NCBI GenBank assembly: GCA_016710235.1
Contig: JADJLG010000001.1
Location: forward strand, 981,501-1,045,500
Source of the DNA: Saprospiraceae bacterium
GTDB lineage: Bacteria; Bacteroidota; Bacteroidia; Chitinophagales; Saprospiraceae
Reading direction: 5' to 3'
Length of the DNA stretch: 64,000 nucleotides
Shown here: positions 38,901 to 47,675 of the stretch, piece by piece
How positions within the stretch are numbered: the stretch's first letter is position 1
How the letters are laid out: the number at the start of each line of letters is the position of its first letter
Translations under genes and position numbers: made by a program
Notes under the pieces: generated by a model
Databases searched by the model: none
The model's input: only the letters and a program-made list of their open reading frames with translations
Told to the model about the DNA's origin: nothing

Positions 38901-39641
38901 GCTGATCAAATTGTATCCATAAGGATCCAGATATTGAGATGTCTCTGCTTCAAGACCGCCTGAAATCTTTGAAGAAGGGCCTTTAGTAGTAGAAGACACG
39001 ATTCCGCCTGTCACGTCACCGTACTGTGCTTCAATACCTCCTGTGATCACCTGAAGTTGTTCAATTTCAGAAGTTGGTATGTTTCTTCCTGTATATCGAA
39101 TTCCATCCAGATAAAATACGGTTCCATCTGTTCTGGACCCGCGTATCGAAGCATCTCCTCCATCCACGCTGGATGTTCCGGCAGAGGCTGCGACAATCCC
39201 GATAATGCTTTTTACCGGTAGGTTTTGGATTTGTTCTGAAGTTAAAGTTGATCCTTGTGTTGTATTGTCTTGCTCTATCAGCGGTACTTTCTGCTCGACA
39301 ATTTCAATAACACCCAAAGTCTTCGTATCAGAAGATAGAAGAACCTCAATAGGATTGGCTTTACCAGCTTTTACTATAACATTGTTGATTTGTTGGTCTC
39401 CATAGCCCAACATTTTTACAATCACTGTATATGTCCCCGGATCCAGATTTACACTGAAGTTACCATCTATGTCTGTAACTGTTCCGGTAATAAATACACC
39501 GTTTTTTTCAACGGAAACTGAAGCTGTAATCAGGTCTTCTCCGGATTCTTTGTCTTTGACTTTGCCTGATAAGCTCGTCTGCGCATATATTCCTATCGCT
39601 AAAAGCTGAATAAACAGTACGAGTACAAATTTTTTCATCAT
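35979..39641 (-). CDS. TonB-dependent receptor with N-terminal carboxypeptidase-regulatory domain
   Basis: 1,220 residues from ATG at 39641 (MMKKFVLVLF); an upstream ATG at 39692 would add 17 residues before the signal peptide. After the signal (IYAQT) come a CarboxypepD_reg-like domain (SGKVKDKESGEDLITASVSV, about 22-105), a plug (SLTSEQ-type region, ASIRGSRTDGTVFYLDGIRY and GGIEAQYGDVTGGIV) and a long barrel ending IFVGAIFNF. This SusC-like layout imports large ligands or helps surface export. No SusD follows; instead the next gene encodes a large secreted protein. The stop overlaps that gene's ATG. Confidence 0.9.
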   Translation of the reverse strand: MMKKFVLVLFIQLLAIGIYAQTSLSGKVKDKESGEDLITASVSVEKNGVFITGTVTDIDGNFSVNLDPGTYTVIVKMLGYGDQQINNVIVKAGKANPIEVLLSSDTKTLGVIEIVEQKVPLIEQDNTTQGSTLTSEQIQNLPVKSIIGIVAASAGTSSVDGGDASIRGSRTDGTVFYLDGIRYTGRNIPTSEIEQLQVITGGIEAQYGDVTGGIVSSTTKGPSSKISGGLEAETSQYLDPYGYNLISGNLSGPIWKKTIASKNLTRTILGYRLAGQYNYQKDDDPPAYGVYRAKEATINRLISDPTYIFHGSKTTNGLFLKEGEDVEKIKYNPNEENKAVDFSAKLDFRPTEQIDFSITGIFADVKNRFTPDVNTESDGIGTTVGNGSWTLLNWTRNPYRNTQTYRGLVRFRHRLGRTNTGAEEGKKPSSLQNAYYTLQAGYENIRQSEEDLIHKDNFFNYGYVGSFDRQWDPVFDFQSGDHVGFVPLVRGFTPSNINPALSNYNKLLPAVEDQGVLEAYTAFNGAVSNSNNTIWSGIHTQVGSVYNNYVKSDDEILTLQLTSGFDFLPKGRSNTRHNIQFGGLVEQRIDRGYTLRPFELWKIGRLYTNNHIVGVDTSLIDYYDSTGRPIYKGLITESPDSRFNKSVRRVLYPNANQDSLLRKYVNLDGLTPDQLSLDMFSSRELTDQSLVGYRGYDYLGNKLSRNVKFDDFFKVNADGTRDYKVAANAPVYAAGYVQDKFSYKDIIFRAGIRVDYYDANTKVIKDQYSLYDILGAKVFHAKEGTVKPGTIGDDFKVYLSKEGSSDVKAYRDGDQWYFPNGAKANSSSLIYGENNNVTPAYFQPADSLRTIRGSYFKPENSFEDYTPQINLMPRLAFSFPISDDANFFAHYDILVQRPTSNSFVSPLDYFYWDISGRTPADNGRLKPSKTVDYEVGFQQKITNSSAIKLSAYYKELRDMIQRTTLSKVAGVGTYDTYGNLDFGTVKGFNFSYDLRRVVNFSFNAAYTLQFADGTGSDPNSQRGLTGKGINIRNIFPFNFDERHRFAFTFDYRYDEGKKYNGPRLFGKNIFANAGINLQLITASGRPYSPGTTITRFGGEGYLGAINGARYPWNYNIDIRADKNFSLTKEGSKNPLSLNIYLRVQNLLDTRNVIGVYRGSKSAADDGYLANTRGVNEIKSVSNIYGQDQVQYFVDSYNWRLLNPDNYTLPRRIFVGAIFNF

Positions 39642-39799
39642 TGTGGTAAAAGTTTTCGTTCTGTAAATGAAAAAGTTCGCAATGTTAAGCATTTCTAAAT
39701 GTTTTTCAAAAATCCTGTTGCGGAGTATGCGACTTTTCAGTACTCTTTTTTTTATATTATTTATAAATTGCTGATATTCTTTATATTATAGTTATAGAA

Positions 39800-40747
39800 T
39801 TAATTTAATGTATCCAATTTTTTTAAGACCCACTCGGCAAGTTTCTGTTTGGATTGATGTGTCCAACCCGCGATGTGAGGACTCGTCACTACCTGCTTCA
39901 AATCACACAATTGCTTGAAGTTCTCGTTTTCAGAGGCACTGAATGTCTCTGGTTTTTCATTCTCAAAGACATCTAAACAAGCTCCTGAAAGAAAACCGAT
40001 TTTTAGGCCATCCAACAACGCATTTGTATCCACCACTGCTCCTCTGGAACTATTTATTAAAACCGGTTTTCTCTCACATCCGCCAATAAACGCTGCATCA
40101 ACCATATGCTTTGTTTCATTATTCAGTGGAACGTGTAGGCTGATTACATCTGCTTCTTGCTGAATCGCTTGTATTTTCATCACGTATTCAAAACGTTCCG
40201 GAATGTCTATGCGCTGCTTGTAGGGATCAAAAATCAAAATTTTTGCTCCAAAAGCTGATAAAAGGGAAGCGAATCGACTCCCAGTATTGCCAAATCCAAT
40301 GATTCCTATTGTTTTTCCGGCAATTTCTTCTCCACGATTTGCTTCTCGCAACCACACGCCATTTGACATTTCCTGATTTGTCTGCAATAAATTTCTGTAT
40401 AAACAAAGCAGTAAACCAATCGCGTGTTCCGCTACAGCATTTCGGTTTCCTTCAGGTGTATTGAAAACGGATATGCCTCGAACTTCAGCAGCGTCCATGT
40501 CGATAATTTCCATGCCTGATCCCAATCTGGCCACCCATTTTAGCTTGCTTGCCTTTTCAAAAAATTGATCGTCGCATAAAATTTTGCTATTGATGATTAG
40601 GCCATTATATTCTTTAATTACTGCCTGAGTCTCTTTATAGCTGATGTCCGGACGAAATTCAACATCGTATCCTCTTTGTTGCAGACCCTCAATCAATAGA
40701 GGATGCACATCGTCAGTTATAAGAACTTTCGGAGATTTTTCTTTCAT
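39800..40747 (-). CDS. D-2-hydroxyacid dehydrogenase (phosphoglycerate dehydrogenase-like)
   Basis: 315 residues from ATG at 40747 (MKEKSPKVLITD); a TTG at 40783 is open but less likely. NAD-binding motif TIGIIGFGNTGSRFA near residue 148, the catalytic Arg in INSSRGAVVD, and the active-site His in SPHIAGWT near the C-terminus. The short form lacks an ACT domain. Probably oxidises 3-phosphoglycerate for serine synthesis, though other 2-hydroxyacids are possible. Divergent from carB, with 86 bases between starts. Confidence 0.88.
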   Translation of the reverse strand: MKEKSPKVLITDDVHPLLIEGLQQRGYDVEFRPDISYKETQAVIKEYNGLIINSKILCDDQFFEKASKLKWVARLGSGMEIIDMDAAEVRGISVFNTPEGNRNAVAEHAIGLLLCLYRNLLQTNQEMSNGVWLREANRGEEIAGKTIGIIGFGNTGSRFASLLSAFGAKILIFDPYKQRIDIPERFEYVMKIQAIQQEADVISLHVPLNNETKHMVDAAFIGGCERKPVLINSSRGAVVDTNALLDGLKIGFLSGACLDVFENEKPETFSASENENFKQLCDLKQVVTSPHIAGWTHQSKQKLAEWVLKKLDTLN

Positions 40748-40833
40748 TTCCTGTGGATTAATTTGAGCTCTGACGATCAACAAAGGTAAACTAAATAGGC
40801 TGTGGATACTATCTTTGCGACTAAACTCAGCCC

Positions 40834-43650
40834 ATGCCCAAGGATAGCTCCATACGTTCTGTACTGATAATCGGAAGTGGCCCCATCATCATAGGTCAGG
40901 CTTGTGAATTTGATTATTCAGGTACTCAAGCTTCTCGTTCACTCCGAGAAGAGGGCATAGAAGTAAGCTTGATCAATTCAAATCCGGCGACTATTATGAC
41001 GGATCCGATTACAGCGGACCATATCTATTTGATGCCGTTGACCGTTGAGTCCATCATTAAAATACTCGAAGAAAGAAAAATTGATGCTGTTCTGCCTACC
41101 ATGGGCGGACAAACTGCCCTCAATCTTGCTATGGAAGCCGAGAGGCAAAATGTTTGGAACCGCTTTAACGTCAAATTGATAGGTGTTGATATTGATGCTA
41201 TAAATCTTGCTGAAGACCGTGAATTATTCCGAAAACATGTAATCAGCCTAGGAATAGAGGTCGCACCTTCTTTGATCGCAAATTCATTTCTGGAAGGAAA
41301 AGAGGCTGCTCAAAAAATTGGCTTTCCTTTGGTCATACGACCTTCGTTTACACTCGGTGGGACAGGAGGTAGCTTTGTACATCAAGAAACTGCTTTTGAC
41401 GAAGCTTTGAGACGTGGCTTGGACGCTTCTCCCACTCACGAGGTCTTGGTTGAAAAGGCCGTGCTGGGATGGAAAGAGTACGAACTGGAATTGTTGCGCG
41501 ACAAAAATGACAATGTGGTCATCATCTGTACTGTGGAAAACCTCGATCCAATGGGGATTCATACAGGTGATAGTATCACAGTTGCTCCTGCGATGACCCT
41601 TTCGGATACTGCTTTTCAAAGGATGCGAAATCAAGCAATCCTGATGATGCGGTCTATGGGTCATTTTGCGGGAGGCTGCAATGTCCAATTTGCCTTAAAT
41701 CCAATCGATGAACAAATCATAGCGATAGAGATCAATCCCCGTGTTTCCCGTTCCTCAGCTTTGGCTAGTAAGGCAACCGGATATCCCATCGCTAAGATTG
41801 CAGCCAAACTGGCATTGGGATATACCTTGGATGAACTGAAAAACCAAATTACAGGGACTACCAGTGCTCTTTTTGAGCCAAGCCTGGATTATGTAATTGT
41901 CAAAATGCCTCGTTGGAATTTTGAAAAATTTCATGGCGCTGATTCCCGTCTGGGTCTTCAGATGAAGTCTGTGGGTGAAGTCATGGCAATCGGAAGATCT
42001 TTTTCTGAAGCATTGCAAAAAGCCTGTCAGTCTCAGGAAAATGATCGAGCCGGTCTTGGCGCTGACAAAAAGGAATGGATCAATACACAAGATATACTAG
42101 AGCGCCTGGAGAAAGTCAGTGACGATCGGATCTACAGAGTTAAAGACGCTTTGCGTCTAGGTGTTCCGGAAAAAACAATACACAAGCTGACCCACATTGA
42201 TCCTTGGTTTCTTCGCGAAATTAAAAAACTTGTACAATTGGAAGAGCAGGTCCAGAAGCTCAATGTACCTGAGGATATCGGATTCGATCTTTTGCTTCAA
42301 CTCAAGCAAAATGGTTATTCTGATGCTCAAATTGCTTGGCTCATGAGGTTGGATGAAAAAGATATCATCAATTATCGAAAAAAACTCAATCTTCGTCGCA
42401 AATACAAACTCGTAGACACATGTGCTGCCGAATTTGAAGCTCAAACTCCATACTATTATTCGACATTTGAAGAAGAAAACGAAAGTAAAAGATCTTCGAA
42501 AAAGAAAATCGTAGTCCTAGGCTCGGGACCAAATAGAATTGGCCAGGGGATAGAATTTGATTACTGTTGTGTACATGGCGTTCTGGCCATACGAGAAGAA
42601 GGTTGGGAAGCCATTATGGTGAACTGTAACCCAGAAACAGTCTCTACCGATTTTGATATAGCCGACAAACTCTATTTTGAACCTGTTTATTGGGAGCATA
42701 TTGAAGATCTCCTTGACTTCGAACAGCCAGAAGGTGTAATCGTCCAATTGGGTGGCCAAACAGCATTAAAGCTGGCTGAAAAAATTCACAACAAAGGAAT
42801 TCCAATCATTGGCACTTCCTTTCCGGATATGGATATTGCTGAAGACCGGGGAAGGTTTTCGGATTTACTGAAAGAAATGGAAATTCCTTATCCGAATTAT
42901 GGTGTAGCTATGGATGCCGACACAGCTTTGGATGTAGCTCGTAGTATCGGATATCCGGTTCTCGTTAGGCCTTCTTATGTTTTGGGTGGTCAACGCATGA
43001 GAATTGTTATCAATGACACCGAACTCGAGAATCATGTACTCACCATTTTCAAGCACATGCCGGACAATAAAGTGCTCATTGATCATTTTCTCGAAAGGGC
43101 AAAAGAAGCTGAAATAGACGCGCTTTGTGATGGAGAAAATGTCCACATCATGGGGATTATGGAGCATATTGAACCTGCCGGTATTCACTCCGGCGACAGC
43201 TCAGCGGTGCTCCCTCCTTATAGTTTGAGCCAAGAAGCGATTGAAGTGATGATACAGTACGCCAAGAGAATTGCATTGCGCCTTCGTATTAAAGGATTGA
43301 TCAATATTCAATTTGCTATTAAGAACAATCAAGTTTATGTTATAGAGGCAAATCCTCGTGCTTCCAGAACGACACCATTTATCGCAAAAGCTTATGGTGT
43401 CCCTTATTTAAATATTGCTACTAAATTAATGATGGGTACACATAAACTAAATGATTTTGAAATGATCAATAAGCTTAATGGCTATGCGATCAAAGTACCT
43501 GTCTTTTCATTCAACAAGTTCCCTGGTGTAGATATTAGTTTAGGTCCTGAAATGAAATCTACAGGAGAGGCAATTTATTTTATCAAGGATCTTTATGATC
43601 CCTATTTCAGGGACCTCGACAGCAAGCGCTATATGTACTTAGCGCGGTAA
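40834..43650 (+). CDS. carB: Carbamoyl-phosphate synthase large subunit, without MGS domain
   Basis: 938 residues. Two ATP-grasp halves with their pre-domains: the first begins SVLIIGSGPIIIGQACEFDYSG, the second KIVVLGSGPNRIGQGIEFDY (about residue 560); both contain the SRSSALASKATGYP or SRTTPFIAKAYGVP motif. The protein ends at DSKRYMYLAR, just where the C-terminal methylglyoxal-synthase-like allosteric domain (about 130 residues in E. coli CarB) would begin. Shorter CarB proteins are known in Bacteroidota, so this is probably normal, but it implies other regulation by UMP/ornithine. Makes carbamoyl phosphate for arginine and pyrimidines; carA is not here. Confidence 0.95.
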   Translation: MPKDSSIRSVLIIGSGPIIIGQACEFDYSGTQASRSLREEGIEVSLINSNPATIMTDPITADHIYLMPLTVESIIKILEERKIDAVLPTMGGQTALNLAMEAERQNVWNRFNVKLIGVDIDAINLAEDRELFRKHVISLGIEVAPSLIANSFLEGKEAAQKIGFPLVIRPSFTLGGTGGSFVHQETAFDEALRRGLDASPTHEVLVEKAVLGWKEYELELLRDKNDNVVIICTVENLDPMGIHTGDSITVAPAMTLSDTAFQRMRNQAILMMRSMGHFAGGCNVQFALNPIDEQIIAIEINPRVSRSSALASKATGYPIAKIAAKLALGYTLDELKNQITGTTSALFEPSLDYVIVKMPRWNFEKFHGADSRLGLQMKSVGEVMAIGRSFSEALQKACQSQENDRAGLGADKKEWINTQDILERLEKVSDDRIYRVKDALRLGVPEKTIHKLTHIDPWFLREIKKLVQLEEQVQKLNVPEDIGFDLLLQLKQNGYSDAQIAWLMRLDEKDIINYRKKLNLRRKYKLVDTCAAEFEAQTPYYYSTFEEENESKRSSKKKIVVLGSGPNRIGQGIEFDYCCVHGVLAIREEGWEAIMVNCNPETVSTDFDIADKLYFEPVYWEHIEDLLDFEQPEGVIVQLGGQTALKLAEKIHNKGIPIIGTSFPDMDIAEDRGRFSDLLKEMEIPYPNYGVAMDADTALDVARSIGYPVLVRPSYVLGGQRMRIVINDTELENHVLTIFKHMPDNKVLIDHFLERAKEAEIDALCDGENVHIMGIMEHIEPAGIHSGDSSAVLPPYSLSQEAIEVMIQYAKRIALRLRIKGLINIQFAIKNNQVYVIEANPRASRTTPFIAKAYGVPYLNIATKLMMGTHKLNDFEMINKLNGYAIKVPVFSFNKFPGVDISLGPEMKSTGEAIYFIKDLYDPYFRDLDSKRYMYLAR

Positions 43651-43661
43651 TCTTTTTTTTT
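43626..43661 (+). terminator. Candidate terminator overlapping the carB stop
   Basis: GCGCTA/TAGCGC 6-bp stem with 8-base loop inside the last codons, then a run of T from 43653, six bases after the stem. The gap weakens it. Confidence 0.4.
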
Positions 43662-43807
43662 GTAATTTTTTTTTCAATTTCTAGTAACATTTCTCTGAAT
43701 AGAGACACTAATTAACACTATACAGTCCCAAAGTAAAATGACTGTATAAATTTCTATTTCTTTAATAGACGAATTGATTCCAATTGTTAACCTTAAAATA
43801 TTTTATT

Positions 43808-44275
43808 ATGCTCCAAAAGCTACTCCTTTTCGTATTGTTGTTATCCGGCATACTTATACATGCACAATCCTCGTCATGGAGATTAGTCTCCAGTGGCGGG
43901 ACCAACAGGTCCTTTCCCGATGGACACATCCATTCTACTTTGGGCCAGATATCGAATCAAACATTTGCAAATGCATATTCCGGATTCCAATTTTTATTTG
44001 ATCCGGCATCGACCTCTGTAAAAGATTTGCAAAAATTCAATTTTGACATCTTGTGTTATCCCAACCCGTCGATGAAAATTCTGAATATTCAAAGCGTTAA
44101 AGAGATTCTGGCAGAAGGTGTTTTGCATGACGCACTCGGAAATGTATTCTATAGATTTCAAATTAATGGAAACCGAAGTTCGATTCCTGTTTCAGAAATT
44201 CCTTCTGGAGAATACTTTATTACTTTATATAACACCACGCATTATTTTTCAAAGCCCATCATTGTACAACATTAA
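43808..44275 (+). CDS. Small secreted protein with T9SS type A sorting domain
   Basis: 155 residues from ATG at 43808; a TTG at 43784 is open. Signal peptide ends IHAQS. A short N-terminal region (WRLVSSGGTNRSF, STLGQISNQTF) is followed by a type IX sorting domain from CYPNPSMKILNI (about residue 82) through IPVSEIPSGEYFITLY to the end. Proteins of this size with a sorting domain are typical surface or secreted products of this phylum. The next gene starts 11 bases later, likely the same operon. Confidence 0.8.
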   Translation: MLQKLLLFVLLLSGILIHAQSSSWRLVSSGGTNRSFPDGHIHSTLGQISNQTFANAYSGFQFLFDPASTSVKDLQKFNFDILCYPNPSMKILNIQSVKEILAEGVLHDALGNVFYRFQINGNRSSIPVSEIPSGEYFITLYNTTHYFSKPIIVQH

Positions 44276-44286
44276 AATCAATTGAA

Positions 44287-46224
44287 ATGAAAAAATTTTT
44301 TTTTACATTATTATTATTTTACTTTTTTTTCAGCTTAGCATCTGCGCAAAGTCCCAAATCATTTAATTATCAAATTGTGCTCACCGACAATGCCAACAAG
44401 CCAATAAAAAATCAAGCAGTCAGCTTCCGCGCAGCAATTATAAGAGAGGACCAGAATGGACAAAAATTCAGCGTATACAGTGAAGAATATAATGGAATTT
44501 TCACCAGCGAATTAGGCCAATTAAATCTATCTATAGGAAATGGACAAAATCAAAATGGTTCTATTCAAAATATCAACTGGTCGGATGGAAAATATTACCT
44601 GAGAACAGATGTCAATACCGGATCCGGATTTGTAAATCTTGGTGAAATTCCTTTTCAAAGTGTGCCCTATTCACTGTTTGCAGAGCAAGCAAAGAATGGA
44701 GTTAATAATTTAAGTTATAACACCGGAAATCATACTCTCACTATAAATAATACAAACGTGGATCTCACTGAATTAAAAAATGATAATGATGCTGACCCCA
44801 CCAACGAAATACAAAGATTGGAACTTATCAATAACAACGAGCTACGTATAAGCGGTGGAAACTCCGTCATACTTCCTCAAAATGGTCTAGGTGATAACTG
44901 GGGGACACAGACAGTGCAAACACAAAGTACATTGACAGGAAATGGAACCGCAGGGAGTCCGCTGGGAGTAGCAAATAATTCTTTACTCAAATCTAAATTC
45001 AGTTCAAGTGGCGCAAACCATAATGACGCCTTTATTTATGATGCCAATACTAACCAATGGGAAATCCGAAAACCTGTTGTTTTGAACCAAGGACCCGGAA
45101 TCAAAATTCTATCTACTAGCAACGGGCCACTGAGTTTTTTCATTTCAGCTGAAGACGAAAGTCCGAGCAATGAATTGCAAACTCTTTCTTTCAATCAGGC
45201 ATCAAAGGTGCTTTCTTTATCGCCAAGTGGTGGTAGTGTGGATCTTAGCTCTCTGGGAGGAGGATCTTCATTCTGGACGAATTCAGGTACAAATATTTAT
45301 AGTAGTAATTCCGGAAATGTGGGCATAGGCACCTCATCGCCAATAAAAAAATTACATATTGTCGGCAATGGTTTAAGAATTAGCAGCGGGTTTCAACATT
45401 TTGATATATCCACAAGATCCAATGGGCAGATAGCATTTGAGGCAAATGGAACTACAGGAGATAATACAATGGTAATCGATGATGACACCCGAAGTGTCAA
45501 TATCGGTACTGATGTAGTCTCCTCCGGATTTAAACTAAATGTAGTAGGAAAAGCAAAATTTCAAAGTGGCGTATTTTTTGGAAACACAGAAGGATTTACG
45601 GACGGCGGTACAAACATTATCAACCTAAATGCGAATCTGAAACCCGACCTTGACAATTCGAGAGATCTGGGTACAAGCACAGTTCGTTTCAATGATTTGT
45701 TTCTTGGAGGAAAAATAACCTTTGGTTCTGTCGAGTATTTTCAGGATGGTGGAGATGCCACGATTCAAACGAACTCTTCATTTATACCTTTTAGCAACAA
45801 TACCAGAGATCTCGGCAAGTCGACTCTTCGCTGGCGTGATGTTTGGTGTTCCAGAAATGCATTTAATGGTTCTGATATTCGAATGAAGAGAGACATTAAG
45901 CCATTGAATTACGGGTTGAATGAAGTTTCAAAGATGAAAGTGTACTCATACCGATGGAAGGAGGAAAATATGGATGATGGTTATAGGGCATTAGGTGTTT
46001 TAGCCCAGGAATTAAAAGAAATCATCCCTGAACTTACTCGTCAAGGTACAAAAGAAGAGGATTTTATGTCTGTTAATTATATTGGTTTGATTCCTGTATT
46101 GATAAAAGCCGTTCAGGAACAACAATCAGAAATTGAGGAACTGAAACAACAGCAGTCGTTAATAACCAGCCTGACTCCAGAAGAAATTATATTATTAAAG
46201 AAATTGATCTCTGAAAAGAAATAA
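44287..46224 (+). CDS. Secreted protein with C-terminal S74 intramolecular chaperone domain
   Basis: 645 residues. Signal peptide ends ASAQS. N-terminal domain (FNYQIVLTDNANKPI to IPFQSVPYSLFAEQAKNG) as in Bacteroidota tail-fibre-like proteins, then a repetitive Asn/Gly/Ser-rich beta region, and a C-terminal Peptidase_S74 module beginning near SDIRMKRDIKPL (about residue 533) with ALGVLAQELKEIIPEL and a coiled coil (QEQQSEIEELKQQQ). S74 domains trimerise fibres and often cut themselves off at the Ser/Lys dyad seen in SDIRMK. Probably a trimeric surface fibre. Strong terminator follows. Confidence 0.85.
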   Translation: MKKFFFTLLLFYFFFSLASAQSPKSFNYQIVLTDNANKPIKNQAVSFRAAIIREDQNGQKFSVYSEEYNGIFTSELGQLNLSIGNGQNQNGSIQNINWSDGKYYLRTDVNTGSGFVNLGEIPFQSVPYSLFAEQAKNGVNNLSYNTGNHTLTINNTNVDLTELKNDNDADPTNEIQRLELINNNELRISGGNSVILPQNGLGDNWGTQTVQTQSTLTGNGTAGSPLGVANNSLLKSKFSSSGANHNDAFIYDANTNQWEIRKPVVLNQGPGIKILSTSNGPLSFFISAEDESPSNELQTLSFNQASKVLSLSPSGGSVDLSSLGGGSSFWTNSGTNIYSSNSGNVGIGTSSPIKKLHIVGNGLRISSGFQHFDISTRSNGQIAFEANGTTGDNTMVIDDDTRSVNIGTDVVSSGFKLNVVGKAKFQSGVFFGNTEGFTDGGTNIINLNANLKPDLDNSRDLGTSTVRFNDLFLGGKITFGSVEYFQDGGDATIQTNSSFIPFSNNTRDLGKSTLRWRDVWCSRNAFNGSDIRMKRDIKPLNYGLNEVSKMKVYSYRWKEENMDDGYRALGVLAQELKEIIPELTRQGTKEEDFMSVNYIGLIPVLIKAVQEQQSEIEELKQQQSLITSLTPEEIILLKKLISEKK

Positions 46225-46246
46225 TATTTTAAAATTTGAATCTTGG

Positions 46247-46283
46247 CAACCCGTTGAAATTGAATTTCAACGGGTTGTTTTTT
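46247..46283 (+). terminator. Strong intrinsic terminator after the S74 protein gene
   Basis: Perfect 14-bp stem (CAACCCGTTGAAAT / ATTTCAACGGGTTG), 3-base loop, then six T. Lies 22 bases past the stop. Confidence 0.9.
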
Positions 46284-46347
46284 AAATTAAAAATTTTGGA
46301 AAAATTCCAAGTTTAATCTACCTTTATCTCTAATTATATTTAATTCT

Positions 46348-46809
46348 ATGAAAAATTGGTTTTTCACAATTATGCTAATTGGATTTAGCATCAAGACCCC
46401 GGCCCAAATTAAAAATATAATAAAAGGAAGTCCCTTTCCTTTTGCCATTGGCATACTGCATATAGAGTATGAAAGAGTCTTGAGTTCCAAATCCGGCTTA
46501 AGTGTCGGCGGATTCCTTTCTCCTTATGGTAGTGGGAGCCGGGGTATTTGGACTATGTATAAGTTCTATATAACTCACCAAAGCCGATTTGTTCCATCAG
46601 GATTATACATAGGGCCAAATCTTGGTTATGTATCCTTCGATGAATCACAATTTCCATTGATGGGAGCCCAACTAGGTTACCAATGGGCTAAGTTTAAAGG
46701 ACTTACTGTGGATCTTTCTATTGGTCCTGAGTATAGTTTAATTTCGGATTCTGAAATATTTGGCTACCCATTTCCTTTTATGAAATTTAATTTAGGATAT
46801 GCTTGGTAA
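46348..46809 (+). CDS. Small outer-membrane beta-barrel-like protein
   Basis: 153 residues with signal peptide ending TPAQI. Alternating strands with aromatic ends (HIEYERVLSSKSGLSVGGFL, GLYIGPNLGY, LGYQWAKFKGLTVDLSIGPE) and a terminal FNLGYAW suggest an eight-stranded barrel. No specific family recognised. A decayed paralogue lies 280 bases downstream, so the pair arose by tandem duplication. Confidence 0.7.
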   Translation: MKNWFFTIMLIGFSIKTPAQIKNIIKGSPFPFAIGILHIEYERVLSSKSGLSVGGFLSPYGSGSRGIWTMYKFYITHQSRFVPSGLYIGPNLGYVSFDESQFPLMGAQLGYQWAKFKGLTVDLSIGPEYSLISDSEIFGYPFPFMKFNLGYAW

Positions 46810-46922
46810 GAATTAGGATACCATTAAAAACAGTTGAAGAGTTCTTCAACCCGCAAGACTAATTCGGGTGTTAAGTTCAATGTCACCATTGGATTCTTAG
46901 TAATTATTAAACGGTGGATTAA

Positions 46923-47072
46923 ATGTCTAAAATCACTTATGATTTTATTACATTTGGATCGAAACTAAAAAACTCTATTCATGAGGGTGGTGATTCAGAA
47001 AGCACAGGTATCTTAGCAGGATTGGTCATCAACTTTAATATGGATTATGATTGGAAAAACAATAGAGTTTAA
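46923..47072 (+). pseudogene. Short orphan ORF fragment
   Basis: 49 codons in a decayed stretch (46810-47089). The C-terminus reads GILAGLVINFNMDYDW, resembling the end of a barrel protein, but there is no signal peptide. Probably the remnant of another gene; could be chance. An 8-bp inverted repeat (GTTGAAGA/TCTTCAAC at 46833-46850) lies upstream without a T run. Confidence 0.3.
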
Positions 47073-47089
47073 ATCAAGATTATAACAGA

Positions 47090-47534
47090 ATGAAAAACTA
47101 CTATATTCTGTTGATCTTTCCTCAATTAAGCACTATTACTGTTGTATAACCCAAAAATACATTTAAAGTCTATCCTATTCCTTGCTAGCCTTCATCTTGA
47201 ATATGAGCAATTTTCTCCTCAAAACTGAGCGTAAATCTGAATTGTATTTTAGTACCTATTTTTACGAAGTCTTATGTCATTTGGACTATACCACGCTATT
47301 ACTTTTCGTTTGAAAATAAGCTTGTGGGTTTTTATTTCGGGTCTGACCTGGCTTTAGCTTCAGAACTTGACAAAAATTATCCTTCTATATAGTCAAATCG
47401 GCTATCAGCAGTTGAATTTTAAGGGAATTAGTATTGACCTTAGTATAGGTTCTCGGTTTAATTTGAACTCAGATTTTGAAGTGTATGGATATCGTTTTCC
47501 ATTTATAAAATACAATATTGGCTACATTTGTTAG
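47090..47534 (+). pseudogene. Decayed paralogue of the 46348 barrel gene
   Basis: Begins ATGAAAAACTAC like the intact gene and ends in FKGISIDLSIGSRF...FPFIKYNIGYIC, aligned with FKGLTVDLSIGPEY...FPFMKFNLGYAW of the intact copy. In between, matching pieces (LASLHLEYEQFSPQ, LVGFYFGSDLAL) lie in different frames and are broken by several stops, so at least two frameshifts and several nonsense changes have accumulated. Not functional. Confidence 0.8.
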
Positions 47535-47614
47535 AAAGACTGCCTGCGTAGGTGCGTCAAACTTTTATTTGAAAGATGCGGGATTAATCATACAAGTGTA
47601 TTCCATTCAATTGT

Positions 47615-47652
47615 AAAATAAAAAAGCAGAATCAAATTCATGATCCTGCTTT
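47615..47652 (-). terminator. Intrinsic terminator of the DUF3575-type gene
   Basis: On the minus strand AAAGCAG/CTGCTTT plus inner ATCA/TGAT pairs form an 11-bp stem with one internal mismatch and a 6-base loop, followed by TTTTTATTT. Ends the gene whose stop is at 47676. Confidence 0.78.
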
Positions 47653-47675
47653 CATTAATTTAATTTTGTTGCTTA

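Noticed and set aside
46833..46850. Inverted repeat GTTGAAGA/TCTTCAAC as terminator of the barrel gene
   Set aside because: Loop of 2 bases and no T run after it.
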